Positions 34,297 to 44,978 of a stretch of DNA of 64,000 nt are shown here, one piece after another. Each line of letters begins with the position of its first letter. Position 1 is the stretch's first letter. A program made the position numbers and the translations under genes. The DNA lies in NCBI GenBank assembly GCA_037951105.1, contig JBAMJV010010009.1, positions 20,725 to 84,724 on the forward strand, read 5' to 3'. The notes beneath the pieces are model-generated. The model did no database searches and had not been told where the DNA came from. It saw nothing but the letters and a program-made list of their open reading frames with translations. This DNA comes from Echinarachnius parma (taxonomy: Eukaryota; Echinodermata; Echinoidea; Clypeasteroida; Echinarachniidae).

Positions 34297-34880
34297 GTAA
34301 GTTTACTTTCGCATGGATTCAAATCCAAGCGAACACCTCATAACTAGAATTTCAGACAGAACCAATACTCAAGTACACGTTTAACTTAAATCAATTTACA
34401 TTTTGTTGCGAATATTTTGCGAATGTTATGAATGTTATGAATTCTGGTCGATTGAGCGTGGGATAGTGTGCCTGTGAATTTAGCTGCCTACGTGATATTA
34501 GAAGTCTTTTTTTTTTTTTTTTTTTACGGGCTTAACACGTGACTATGATTTCTATTCTTAGTATTCGTATATTTGAGATCAGCTTATTATTTACTTGTCT
34601 GTAGGTATGAGCCTGCGGTGCTGATGATGATAATATCGCCACTTCATTCTTGATATTTTAAATTACCAAGATAATTTATTTTAAATACTTATGTGACATA
34701 AAACAAATTGAAATTCAAGATGTATTTCATCATTGAATACATTATACATCGTAAAAAGGTATGTAAAGAGAGGCAAGGTCTCAAACAACTTTCTCCTTAT
34801 TACTTGACGTCGTCATTCTGAACATGTCGCAAGCTGTGAGATAATTAGCTGAACATTGCTACTCAGAAGATAGCTTGCTG

Positions 34881-35975
34881 GGGGGGCAGGGGGGCGGTCG
34901 CCCCCCCAATGAAAATATTGGGGGGGCGAACATATCATTTCGCCCCCCCAATAATTCCGAAAATGAGGAAGAAAAAATCGAGTGATATAATGCCAAAGAG
35001 GGGGAAGACACATTTATCAATAATTAATTTTCAAAATATCCGTTTTTTAGTTTGAAAAGGACTGTAAATCTCTTTTTTGCAGCGCGCTTCGCGCGCATAC
35101 AGTTTCTCATATTGCAAGTTTCATTTTAGTTGCGAGAACTCACCTTTCGAAATGTGTTGGGCAGTGTAGTTTCTCAAACGCACACCTCAAACGAAGTTTA
35201 TTAAACCCTCATCTATAGATAGCACACCGCCACAGAAAATAAAATAATCTGAATTATATCTTTCAGTCAATTCGGTCCATATGCGCTGAACGCAAATCAA
35301 ATTGGAATATCATGTCCCCCCACATTTGAAAGTGGAGGAAATTGTCCCCCTCCTTTTGTCATTATGTATGTTTGGTTCCATACTTATATACTTCATATTA
35401 CGTGAAATATCTGTCTCAGGTGTGCACCAAATCGCACTATTTCACTTCCAAAAATACAAAAGCTCCCTACTGTGGGAGGGGGACACCCCCTCCCACACCC
35501 TCCCCCGCTCGGTCGCTTCGCATCCTCGCAATGTCTCCCCTCCACTTTTGAGAAGTTGTTGACGTCCTTGCTTAGTTTCATGGGAGCCCAATGCCCTAGA
35601 CTATATTGATGGCTCTATAGTATACAGGATCACGTGGATCCATCTCATGCAAGGCTCAATCTTTTCCTCGCTATTTCCTTTAAAAAGGCGTTACGAGTAG
35701 GTTCACTATTTTATACAATTTTAACACCCATGATAGGAGTTGCAAATGTCTGAAATCTAAAAGCTTCCGGGGGCTCCGCCCCCTGGACCCCCATTATTGT
35801 CCCCAAATGTGGGTGCCCCCCAAAGTCAGGTCTTCGAGCCATCAAGACACTTTCAATGAGCGCATAATACAACTTCCGGGCATGCCAATGTGGGGCTTTT
35901 AGCTCTCTCAGTGGTCACTCTGGAAATTTTTTCAATTTTCGCCCCCCCAATCGCAAAAACGGATCGACGCCCCTG
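34881..35975. mobile_element. hAT-like insertion present only in tandem unit 2
   Basis: The ends are CAGGGGGGCGGTCGCCCCCC and, at the right, the complement of CCAGGGGCGTCGATCCGTTT. Unit 1 shows the intact site (AGCTTGCTGATGATGTATG near 32150-32165). GCTG lies on both sides, the only target duplication visible. The interior contains several CCCCCC runs, GCGCGCTTCGCGCGC and the stretch TCCGGGGGCTCCGCCCCCTG, but no transposase frame. Confidence 0.7.
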
Positions 35976-35989
35976 GCTGATGATGTATG

Positions 35990-37605
35990 TTTATATTTTG
36001 GTTTTACTTATTTGATTTCTCCTTGTTGTTGTATTCGTCTTTATTGGCCATAAAGCATTCATATACATCGAAATATACAATACATAGAACGTAATAAGCA
36101 CAATAAAGATGGAAAATCTACATTATACGTATAACATGAATTAAATATATAATATAGCAGGTATAGTAAGTTTAGAGCGACCAGGTCCTTGGCATGGAAA
36201 GTATAAAATAATAAATGCCCATGGCAGGGCTCGGAAATAAAGGATGTAGGTAGGAGAAGGAAAAGTAGCAACAGAAAGCGGGGATAATGACGGAAGAAGG
36301 AAAACAAACGTCATATACTTACATATCATTGTAATCTCGATTTGTGAGTAATATACAAAAGCCTTCTAATAAACTACTATTTTAAAATTGATGCGCTTAT
36401 ATTTCCAATACCCCCGACATTGAAAGGATTGTGTTTTGTTCATACATATATAATCATATTTATTCATCCTTATAACAGCTGTCCAATTTTAATTACAAAA
36501 TGCACTTTACACAAAATGAACTTTATTATGTCTAAAATGACGAAAGAGGGGAAAACAAATGTCATAGACGTACAAGGCCATTGCAATCTCAATTTGTGAG
36601 TATACAATATACAAAAGCCTTCTAATAAATTAGTATTCAGAATTGATGCACTTATATTTCCAATATCCCCACAATTAAAGGATTGTATTTTATTCATATT
36701 ATATAATTATATTTATTCATCCTTACAAAAAACTATACAAATGTTATAACAAAATTAACTTTGTTACTAAAATTAAACATAATGAATTAGTCCCAAGTTT
36801 ATAAATAGTGTGCGTGAACTACTTAGAAAAACATCAGTATCAATATTCCACCCGATTCACAAAAAGCACACAGTAAGCCACCGTAAAAAAAAAGAAAGGC
36901 ACACGGTAAAATACTGAAGGGATGACATCTTCTGTAATCTGATGGACACGGTGGGATAATCTGTACAGTGATCCTATCCCTAACCCTAACCCTAACCCTA
37001 ACCCCTCAGACGGTACTTGACTGAGTACCTCGTCACCCAGGTGACAACATCTAAACAATATATTACCGTGTACTTTTTTGTCATCCCTTCAGTATTTTAC
37101 CGTGTGCCTTCTGTGTAATAGGTGAATATTCAATACACAATTATCAGAATGAAATGATAACTAGAATGTGAAGTTAAATATATACCAAAATACTGTACTA
37201 CAAGATATAAAGAGAGGGAGAAAAAAAAAGAGTCCCGTCGTAATATTCAATATATCCAATTTCACTAATCTAAGGCATTTGCAGCAAAGCTACAGTAATA
37301 TAAATATAGAAAGAAAGACTAAAAGAAAAATTTCTGCAATCACTAACCACAATCAAAAGGTACACTTTAGCCCTCCACTGCAAACTCCTCTGCAAATTAT
37401 ACATCTTCACACATTCATGTATTGGGGTGTATGCCACACTAGTTCCTTCCTACTATATACAATTACGTATGATCCCATAAGTGCTGATTTGACAACAGCA
37501 TCTCTGAGTTCAGAGTTACTTGACTTTGATATTGCACAGTCCCATGATCAGTTTTAATCTAGATTCATTTTCTGGGGTGATCAACCCCCTTGAGCCAATT
37601 TTAAG
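35990..37605 (-). mobile_element. 3' region of a minus-strand LINE, with tandem 249 bp repeat and a nested MITE
   Basis: The minus-strand 3' end is near 36035 (AATAAAG signal). Two direct copies of a unit of about 249 bp follow (landmark GACG(G/A)AAGA(A/G)G then AATATACAAAAGCCTTCTAAT, at about 36290 and 36539). A MITE with telomere-like repeats sits at 36896-37110. Continuity with the protein pieces at 37606 is inferred from polarity. Confidence 0.45.
36896..37110. mobile_element. MITE with perfect 31 bp inverted ends enclosing telomere-type repeats
   Basis: AAGGCACACGGTAAAATACT plus GAAGGGATGAC at 36896-36926 is repeated perfectly inverted at 37080-37110. Inside, at about 36978-37003, four tandem CCCTAA units occur. 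No target duplication was identified. Confidence 0.75.
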
Positions 37606-38998
37606 TCAGACCAGTCTTGGTCGCCACCCAACTGTTTGTATATCATGGATACGACCGGCATAACGGCCTTCCTTCCTGTTGTGTGCATCACATATATTGA
37701 CCTCAAAAGGGACGGTCAATTCAATTACTACCACTTGTTTTTTTCTGATCAAAGTAGCAAATATCAGGTCTTTGCTCTGTTGGAAGTACAGAGGGGGGTA
37801 TAGTGCCGCCATTAACATTCTCACCCTCCAGATCAGCATAAACCTGACAGTTTTTGCCTACCATGTTTGCTTTTATGCGTAGCAGTATGGCTTGGAGGAT
37901 GTTGTTGTGCCTCCATGCATAACGGTCAAGCATTATGCTGACATTATGCATTATTCAGCACATCAGGAAGAGTGCCAGTCACATTACATAGGCTACATTT
38001 ATCACTCAATCTCTTGCCCCAGCCATAGATATTTTTGTTTGAGGGGAGACTGTCAATGGCGGCATTTGCAGCAAATGTCATAACTTCTTGAGGCATATTG
38101 TATTTAATAGATTTCCAAGACAGGTCATTATCTTCATTGTACAGAATCTTCCAAAATTCTCCCTGTACCAACAGTGGTTTTTTGACTGATTTCCATTTTT
38201 CATGATTTTCCTCAACGAGCGTCTTTTTAATGGACGTTTTCGTCTCCTTTCATGAATGTTGTTTACTCTTTTCGTACACTGCATGTGCATCACTAATGGT
38301 TGATGACTTTCGGTTCCAATTCCCCTCCCTAATCAAACGACTATCCAATTCATGGTTAACTATAGCTCATCCCCTTTCATCTTGGATCTCCCATAGGCAA
38401 GAGAATGGCAAGTTCTATAGAGCTCATACATATTTGATATATTTAATCCCTTATGTATGAGCATGAAGAAGGGCAATATTTGCACCTCGCTTAGGAATTC
38501 TTGACCACTATTTCAAGTTCTTATCCAACAATATATCTAAAGATTTTAAATGAGTAGCATGTAAGTCATTTACCGTTAGTGCGTATCGAAGGGAGGGCAA
38601 GGAGTAAACTGTGCACATTCTTAGTTTATATTCATCCCTTATATTCACCATATCAATATTCTCCAAGACAGAATATAGTTTGCCTTTCAAATAATCATAA
38701 ACTTCCCCTGGCTTTTGTCTGAATGTGACCAAAGAACCAAGAAACTTGACGGATCCCTCATGTTGGACCGATTGAATAGTATCATTGTCCACTTTCAACT
38801 CGATTTGTGATGGTTTTCCTGTTAAAAAGGACAAGCCTCGACATTTGCTCGGTTTCAGACAAAGGTTCATACTTTTTAACAGTCCATTAATTTATTGGAT
38901 GAGTTTTTGATGATGCCTCTTGTTTGCTATAATTAAGTTAAAGTCATCAGCAAATTGATATTTGATGACACATATATCATCCCAGTGATTATACCTAA
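37606..38998 (-). pseudogene. Decayed restriction-endonuclease LINE protein (reverse transcriptase end to nuclease)
   Basis: Read on the minus strand from 38998: YQFADDFNL (catalytic FADD at about 38940-38960), MNLCLKPSKCRGLSF, VKFLGSLVTF and YSLPSLRYAL, then MPQEVMTFAANAAIDSLPSN with a knuckle CSLCNVTGTL, then RHNN, then a nuclease with RPDICYFD and VVVIELTVPFE. The order of domains matches the R2-like family seen at 7098-7853, but frameshifts and stops separate the blocks. The 5' part is missing. It ends next to the MITE at 39010. Confidence 0.8.
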
Positions 38999-39009
38999 AT
39001 AATTGTTAA

Positions 39010-39236
39010 GGGGATAATACAGTTTTGGTCTAGAGGATGATTTAATAAAAAAATTGTGAAGTGGTGAAATGTAGAGGTGTCTTAAGGGCAACTTGTTCTG
39101 TTAATGCTTGTTTTTGAAGGAAAAAAGTATTGTAATTGAATGTTTTTTTTATTTTTGAATTATAATTATAATTTGTTGGTATAATGTACAAGTTATAGCT
39201 CCCAACAATCAGTTTGACCAGAACTGTACTGTCCCT
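39010..39236. repeat. TTAA MITE, 'GATAGTTGAG' family, deleted form
   Basis: TTAA flanks (39006-39009, 39237-39240). Ends GGGGATAATACAGTTTTGGT and GACCAGAACTGTACTGTCCC T. 227 bp. Confidence 0.6.
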
Positions 39237-39241
39237 TTAAA

Positions 39242-40132
39242 TGGATAACGAAATAAACAGAATTGTGTAAACATTTGGTTGATGGAAGGCCTGAACATAT
39301 TATTGTATATATTTTTTTAATTAGGTTTTCTTATTGACATATTCCTTTTATGGAAAGGTCCGAATTAGATGTATTATAATACTCAATATACATTTCAAAC
39401 AAACTCAAAATGATGATTTTTTAATTAATCTCTATGTCGTTGTGTATGTGTCAATCCATATACGACCGTTTGGAATTAATTTGACTGTTGATTTGTGTGC
39501 TTTCGTATACACTAGTTTATATTGCAAAGGTTTGTCGCCATTAATGACAACATTTTTTAATTTGCAATCCTAGCAAATTTGTATCATTAATTTGTGCAGG
39601 CAAAATGAAACCTAACTGCACAAATTGTCGCCGCTTGCACAAATTGTCGCCAGTCGCTGTCTTTTTGCTACAGAAGATAATGACGATTACAAAGATGATG
39701 ATGATGATGATAATATTAATAATCAGTGTTGGGTGACTCGAGGCCGGCCTCGGCGTCGACACTTACTCTTCTGAGTCCTCATCCTCGGCCTTGCCTAAGA
39801 AACCGGTGATTTGGACTCGTCATAATGTAGAGTTGAGTAGATGTATCAAGCTTATTTACATCATGAACACTTTTGATCCCTGTGTTGTGTGAGTGTTCGT
39901 GTGTGGTTGTGTCTGTGGTGTATGTGTGTGTGTGTGTTTGTGTGTGTGTCTGGTGTGTATTTGTCTGGTGTGTATGTGTTTGGGGTGTGTGTGTGTGTGT
40001 GTGTGTGTGTCTGGTGTTATTTGTGTGGAGTGTGTGTGTGTGTGTGTGTCTGTGTGTCTGTGTAGGTTCGCTTGCGTTTATATAACGGTCTAATCATGAA
40101 GGAGATGCCTTCCATTTTAGTTTATATATTTG
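39242..40132. other. Intron or intergenic DNA with a GT array
   Basis: No exon is recognised. A long (GT)n with interruptions occupies 39890-40066. A short GATGATGAT run lies at 39687-39707. ORFs reading through the GT array are artefacts of the repeat. Confidence 0.5.
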
Positions 40133-40559
40133 TTTTAGTATTCTCTTTGCTATCCAGATTTTTCTCTGTATATTATAATAATTTAAAACGATGTTTTTGT
40201 TCGTATCAATACATTTAAAATGTGGTAAACGAGGTTTGATTAAATAAAACATGTCATAAGTTAGGTCAAATGTCAAATGTGTTTGATTTAATATGAATAC
40301 GATTTGAAACAATGCTTACATAATAATGGCTTTAAGTAAGCAATGAGCATTTGCATTTTGTTAGCATTACTCTGGCAAATGATAAATCACCGACGCTAAG
40401 ACAAAATTATGTATGAGTTGATTCGCGATATATTCCACACTCTACGGTAAATGTATTGATCATAGGAATTTGAAGCCACACATTACATTATTTTTAATTT
40501 TTAGTATTAGAGTAACATCAATGTTATTAAGTAATACGTTTTGATGTATTGACGTTTAA

Positions 40560-41140
40560 AGGGTGACTAAATTAAAAAATAAAAACGCTTTGGTGATCTA
40601 TGATAATGAATACATCACATATCTGTTGACTATTTCATGTATATTATTGTCATATTTTTTATATTATTTTTCTATTATTTTTATTCTACCTGCTAAGATC
40701 CACCCCTAAAAAAAACCCTACACAATTGACTTCTCTGACATCACAATACCATTCAACCACCGATCAGCTAGATAAACATTTACAAAAGATGTTCTCACCC
40801 ACTGAGTACCTATTTCATTGAAACCTCTTTTCATGGTGAGTGGGCATTGTATAAAGCTTACAATACTATTGTAAACAGCTTAAAACTGGTGGTCAGTTGA
40901 CATACAATGTCTTTTTGTTCATCTAGCTGACTGATGGAATGGTATTGTGAGGTCAGAGAAAGTCAAGACAATAGCTTCTGGCAGGGTTTTTCAGGGGTGA
41001 AGCTGAGCAGGTAGAATAAATAAATAGAAAAATTAATATAAAAAATATGACAAAAATGTACATCAAATAGTCAACAGATATGTGATATATTCATGATCAT
41101 AGATCAACCAAAGCGTTTTTTATTTTTATTTAGTCACCCT
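40560..41140. repeat. Palindromic TTAA fold-back MITE (copy 1)
   Basis: TTAA at 40556-40559 and 41141-41144; ends AGGGTGACTAAATTAAAAAA and TTTAGTCACCCT. Nearly the whole element is an inverted repeat, with GATCAGCTAGATAAAC / TCATCTAGCTGACTGAT near the centre. The paralogous site at about 62790 is empty and reads GTTTAATTTT. Confidence 0.85.
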
Positions 41141-41246
41141 TTAATTCTTTTTTCCTATTATAGATTCATTTCGTTAATACACTAATGACAACTTTCGTTC
41201 GCTTACACAAAAAAAAACTTGATGTCTTGTGGTGTGTTTTAAATAG

Positions 41247-41416
41247 GTTTTCCACTTGGACTTGCGTCTGATGCCATCCCTGATTCCAGTCCTGACCGCG
41301 TCGAGCGAGTATAGTACGGAATATGGAGCAAGGCGGGGACGGTTGAATGTGACTGCTTCTAGTGAAGGGCAGGGAGCCTGGGCCGCACGCTTAATATCCA
41401 GAACAATTGGATCCAG
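41247..41416 (+). pseudogene. F5/8C (discoidin) module A, exon 1, with frame-breaking indels
   Basis: Acceptor TTTTAAATAG; donor CAG|GTTAGA. It has the same length (170 nt) and phase (1 to 0) as the intact exon at 62906, and encodes the same N-terminal discoidin stretch (FPLGLASDAIPDSS). An extra C near 41292 shifts the frame and gives an in-frame TAG near 41315. The sequence in the shifted frame still reads LTASSEYST and GRLNVTASSEGQGAWAA. A one-base loss near 41395 restores the frame for the last few codons. Either the exon is decayed or the assembly has two indel errors here; the base substitutions favour some real decay. Confidence 0.75.
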
Positions 41417-42190
41417 GTTAGATTATGTATACTAATTAAAATAAGCGTCGATGAAACATGTACCATAATTACGTGTAAACAATTGTAGCATTATTATTAT
41501 GCATGTTACTTGTAAGAATGCATTAATGTATTAATGTATTAAGTGTCCCTACGAACTCAGCTCAATATACGGTAGAGTAGCATCGACATGAATTGTTGTA
41601 ACATTACCATGCAGTTCAAATGATTTTGTCTTTATTCAATATATTCCTTACATTTATTTAAATGTTCTTTAATTTATTCGTGCCCGGCATATTTATTTAG
41701 GGTTGTTCTTGTGGTGGAAATGTGTATTAGGTTAACTGGTAGAAATTCCATTCCTGGTATTAGTTTCGTTTTCAGGATAAAAATAGTAATACTTATTGTA
41801 TATTATATAATATGGCGCTTAGTACAATTAAAGGGGGACCAGGCCAAAAAAACCCTACATAAATATTTATGCGTTGTCATGGTTGTCTGATATTAATAGA
41901 TGCCTAAACACTGTTTTTCCCACAATGCGATTCATTACTACCACTTACGGAACCAACATGGCCTCATGGTTCCGTATTCGCCAAACATAAGAGAGTGTGC
42001 CAATCTATTCACGCGTACGTTAGAGACACTAGAATCACGGAATATGTGTTCGTCCTAGACAAATGTCTTCGTCTGCAGTCATGCTTTAGTATGGTGATGC
42101 GTTTTCCAATAATACCATTTTATGAGGTTTTTGGGTGGAATAGACTACTATACAAATGATGCACAGGCATGAGTGGATCGGTAAGAATTG
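41417..42190. other. Intron with a truncated TTAA MITE
   Basis: The first part is paralogous to 63076-63250. A truncated copy of the 'GGGGACCACCA' MITE (left end AGGGGGACCAGGCC after TTAA at 41828-41831; block CCACTTACGGAACCA) fills about 41832-42180. Confidence 0.55.
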
Positions 42191-42277
42191 GATGCACGAG
42201 TTTAACTTTGGTACGGTTTAAACCCACGAGCGCAGCGAGTGGGTTTTAGACCATGTCAAAAGTTAAACGAGTGCATC
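42191..42277. repeat. 87 bp imperfect hairpin
   Basis: GATGCACGAGTTTAACTTT pairs with AAAGTTAAACGAGTGCATC, with inner pairing of AAACCCAC with GTGGGTTT around GAGCGCAGC. It directly precedes the GAA array. Confidence 0.75.
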
Positions 42278-42296
42278 TAAATCTTTAAGATTCTTT

Positions 42297-42557
42297 AAGA
42301 AGAAGAAGAAGAAGAAGAAGAAGAGAAGAAGAAGAAGAAGAAGAAGAAGAAGAAGAAGAAGAAGAAGAAGAAGAAGAAGAAGAAGAAGAAGAAAGAAGAA
42401 GAAGAAAGAGAAGAAGAAGAAGAAGAAGAAGAAAGAAGAAGAAGAAGAAGAAGAAGACGCAGAAGCAGAAGAAGAAGAAGAAGAAGAAGAGAAGAAGAAG
42501 AAGAAGAAGAAGAAGAAGAAGAAGCAGAAGAAGAAGACGCAGAAGAAGAGAAGAAAT
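42297..42557. repeat. (GAA)n purine microsatellite
   Basis: About 260 bp of GAA units with occasional GAC and GCA variants and single-base slips. The purine strand is the sense strand of the gene. Long purine-pyrimidine mirror tracts of this kind can form triplex DNA. Confidence 0.9.
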
Positions 42558-43398
42558 TCGTTGAGACGATCTGGAACCTTTGAACAATGATAATAACATT
42601 TCAAAGTAAATGTACCGCAACAAGGACCAGTATGTTTTGAACGATGAGCGACGAGTGAACAAAGATTTGAAAAGGATTACTAGCTAACCGCAAGCAGTAT
42701 GATTCGCTAACCATTGATCTCACTTCTTTGAATAACACAGGTATCAAGCTTAGAATTCGTGAGCTAATCTGTCGGAAACGAAGATGGATGACGGAAAAAG
42801 TAACCATTTGTCAGGAGATTTGTCCGGACGATTGAATAAAGCGCTGAAAAGACTTGTGTCTATTCATATGCAAGAACCTCTTTTCATATGCATTTCTGGC
42901 TAATCCTCCACCATCTGGCGGGGATTAATTTGCCAACACAATGGCATTCGCCGCTCTTCGCCGATCATATTAACAGAATTGTATCGTCTTCCCTTACCGA
43001 TCCCACGAAATATGCCTGTGCAGCATTTGTTTTATAAAAAGTACCGACCCATTGGCTGCAAAAGTACCGAGTACCGACCATGGCTGGGGAAATTTTTATT
43101 GATGGTAATATTTCAGTCTCAAAACCCTAGGTCGGAGCATTATCAACTAGGCTTTAGCCGAGCAGCCTTATTCAAGCGCTAAATCATTTCAAAGAATACA
43201 TACCCATTTACTTCAACTGGCTTGAGAGCAGCACATTAATTGTCTTGCTGAAGGACACAATGCATAATCAGCAGCGGATTTGAAGATGCAAGTAGAAATG
43301 TTAGCTGTTTGGTGAACGGGAAAGTCAAACAGAGGCAATACTATTTTAATGTAACGACAAAATCAACTTTAAGAAACCTCACGATGTCTACTTGTCAG
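42558..43398. other. Intron, little recognised
   Basis: No exon is recognised. A short piece near 43243-43262 (CTTGCTGAAGGACACAATGC) resembles the dispersed-repeat motif noted at 28917. Short ORFs here have no domain. Confidence 0.4.
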
Positions 43399-43545
43399 GT
43401 TTATCTCGGTTCTACATACGAAGTAGTTGCCGTTGGCAACACAAGGACGGCAGATTCCGCCCAATGGGTGACCAGCTACAAGGTTAACTACAGCATGGAT
43501 GGTGCGACATTTCACACGGTTAACAGCACAGATGGGTCAGATGTG
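43399..43545 (+). CDS. F5/8C module A, exon 2 (middle of the discoidin domain)
   Basis: Acceptor TCTACTTGTCAG; donor GATGTG|GTTAGT, which is weak but matches the phase. 49 codons, phase 0 to 0. It encodes VYLGSTYEVVAVG, then QWVTSYKVNYSMDGATFHT and VNSTDGSDV, the standard centre of a discoidin fold. Between them the expected TQGR motif appears only in the +1 frame: one extra A and one missing G turn it into NTRT while keeping the overall frame. The usual start (V-DLG) is V-YLG here. It follows the exon at 41247. Confidence 0.8.
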
Positions 43546-44070
43546 GTTAGTGCTATTATTTTCATGTTTCATAGTTAGACCATTAAAGATATACTTTATA
43601 TTTTGCAGTTTTCTTTTTATAAGTGCTTCAATGATTATACACTCGACTTTGTCGATGTTTCCTTTAACATGACTTTAAATAATATCAGATGTTACATGAT
43701 TGATTAAATCTAATTATATTTTCATACAATTGTGATGATGATGATGACGATGATAATGGTAATATTGATAATAATGATAATGACAAGATGGTGCCTACTA
43801 ACCTATAAATACCATATGTCCCATCTTTCTACAAATATCAATCTCTCATGTGCCCTACATAAACCAATAACATGAACAGTTTACATTGTCTTTTTTTGTC
43901 TTTGACATTGTTCCATCTTACCCCGGCCCTTTTTATGCCTCAGTTTTGTTATCGACTAAAAAGACGTTGGCTCATTTCATATCAATGGGCACGTACAATG
44001 CTTTTGTTGTGTTATGTTGTCATGTTTGTATTCAATTTAGATTATATATATTTTGACTGTCTCTTTTTAG

Positions 44071-44218
44071 ATCTTTTCAGGAAATTCGGATCAAGATACC
44101 GTGGTGTGGAACGCTTTCGCCACCCCGCTAGTGTGCCGCTTCGTGCGTGTGAGCCCTGTTACCTGGCACAGTCACACCTCCATGAGAATGGAGCTTTACG
44201 GACATGGCCCCCAGGAAG
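44071..44218 (+). CDS. F5/8C module A, exon 3 (end of the discoidin domain)
   Basis: Acceptor TCTCTTTTTAG; donor GAAG|GTAATA; 148 nt, phase 0 to 1. It encodes IFSGNSDQDTVVWNAF, then CRFVRVSPVTWHSHTSMRME and LYGHGPQE. The frame is clean. The family normally ends with LYGC; here H replaces the Cys that would pair with the N-terminal Cys, which is also absent in module B (GFPLGL). The domain may therefore lack that disulphide. Discoidin domains bind phospholipid, sugar or collagen; the ligand here is unknown. Confidence 0.9.
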
Positions 44219-44978
44219 GTAATAAATACATTTATGTGTAATTTGCAAAAGGATATTCAGCTAGTGTATTTAAAGTAAAGACCGTAACCCATCTTTGAAT
44301 AACCAAAATAGCGATACGTTATGTCAGTGTTATTATGAAATATGTGTAACTTATCACAGAATACTTGCGAACGCAATTTGAAGGCATCTGGTCAAGTGGT
44401 TCATATTATACAATAATTGAAACATGTGACTGCATATGTGCGAGTGTTAATGTGAATTAATTTGGTCATATGTATTTCGTTTAATAGATAGCTAATCGTG
44501 ACACTTATTAGTTTGAATAAAACCTTAACCTTTACAATTATAACTAAAGGTGTGGTTTTCCGATTTTCGTTAAACAATGTTGGTGTTAATTCGTAAAAAC
44601 ACTGTATTAATAAATGAGTTTTGTGTAATATATGTGTCAAAATAAACAAATTATAGTATGTGTGTCTGTTGAGAAATGCTTGCGAGTGTTGATGTGAATT
44701 TATTTGTTCATAATTTTATTTGATAGATAGCTAGACCGTGATCGTAATCTTTTGGATATCACCATTATCTTCACAATTTGAAGTAAATGTGTGATTTTCT
44801 GATACGTTAGGCAATGTTGGTGTTACTTAGTAAATACAAAAAACAGTGCATCTGGCGACAGTTTAGGTTTGTATTAGTATACATTCGCTTTGTGAAATAT
44901 ATGTGTCAAAGTGACCAGAATAATATTATTTGTGTCTGTTGAAATTGTTCATGATATAATGTGCACTTGTTTATTTAA
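44219..44978. other. Intron with two direct repeats of about 250 bp
   Basis: The block with GATAGATAGCTA, AATGTTGGTGTTA and ATATGTGTCAAA and TGTGTCTGTTGA occurs at about 44420-44680 and again at 44681-44945. No exon is seen. Confidence 0.6.

Larger units (their letters stand above)
32486..36307 (+). repeat. Tandem duplication, unit 2, with a 1.1 kb insertion
   Basis: Nearly identical to 29767-32485 except for the hAT-like insertion at 34881-35975 and scattered single-base differences. The junction reads GGAAAACAAA|ATTATGTATC; the right end reads GGAAAACAAA then unique sequence. Confidence 0.9.
40133..41640 (+). repeat. Duplicated discoidin module with intron flanks, copy A (paralogue of 62371-63250)
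   Basis: Intron sequence before and after the exon is shared with copy B: ATTTAAAACGATGTNTTT, AAACGAGGTTTGATTAAATA and TTTGATTTAATATGAA upstream, and GTTAGATTATGTATACTAAT downstream. Copy A carries a TTAA MITE (40560-41140) that copy B lacks. The shared introns show that the module arose by segmental duplication of exon plus flanks. Confidence 0.8.

Noticed and set aside
36978-37003. Chromosome end or fusion point
   Set aside because: Only about four CCCTAA units exist and they lie inside a perfect inverted-repeat MITE with normal sequence on both sides.
42263-42662. Minus-strand frames of 113-125 codons over the GAA array
   Set aside because: Poly-Leu, Phe and Ser runs come from reading the trinucleotide repeat in different frames.
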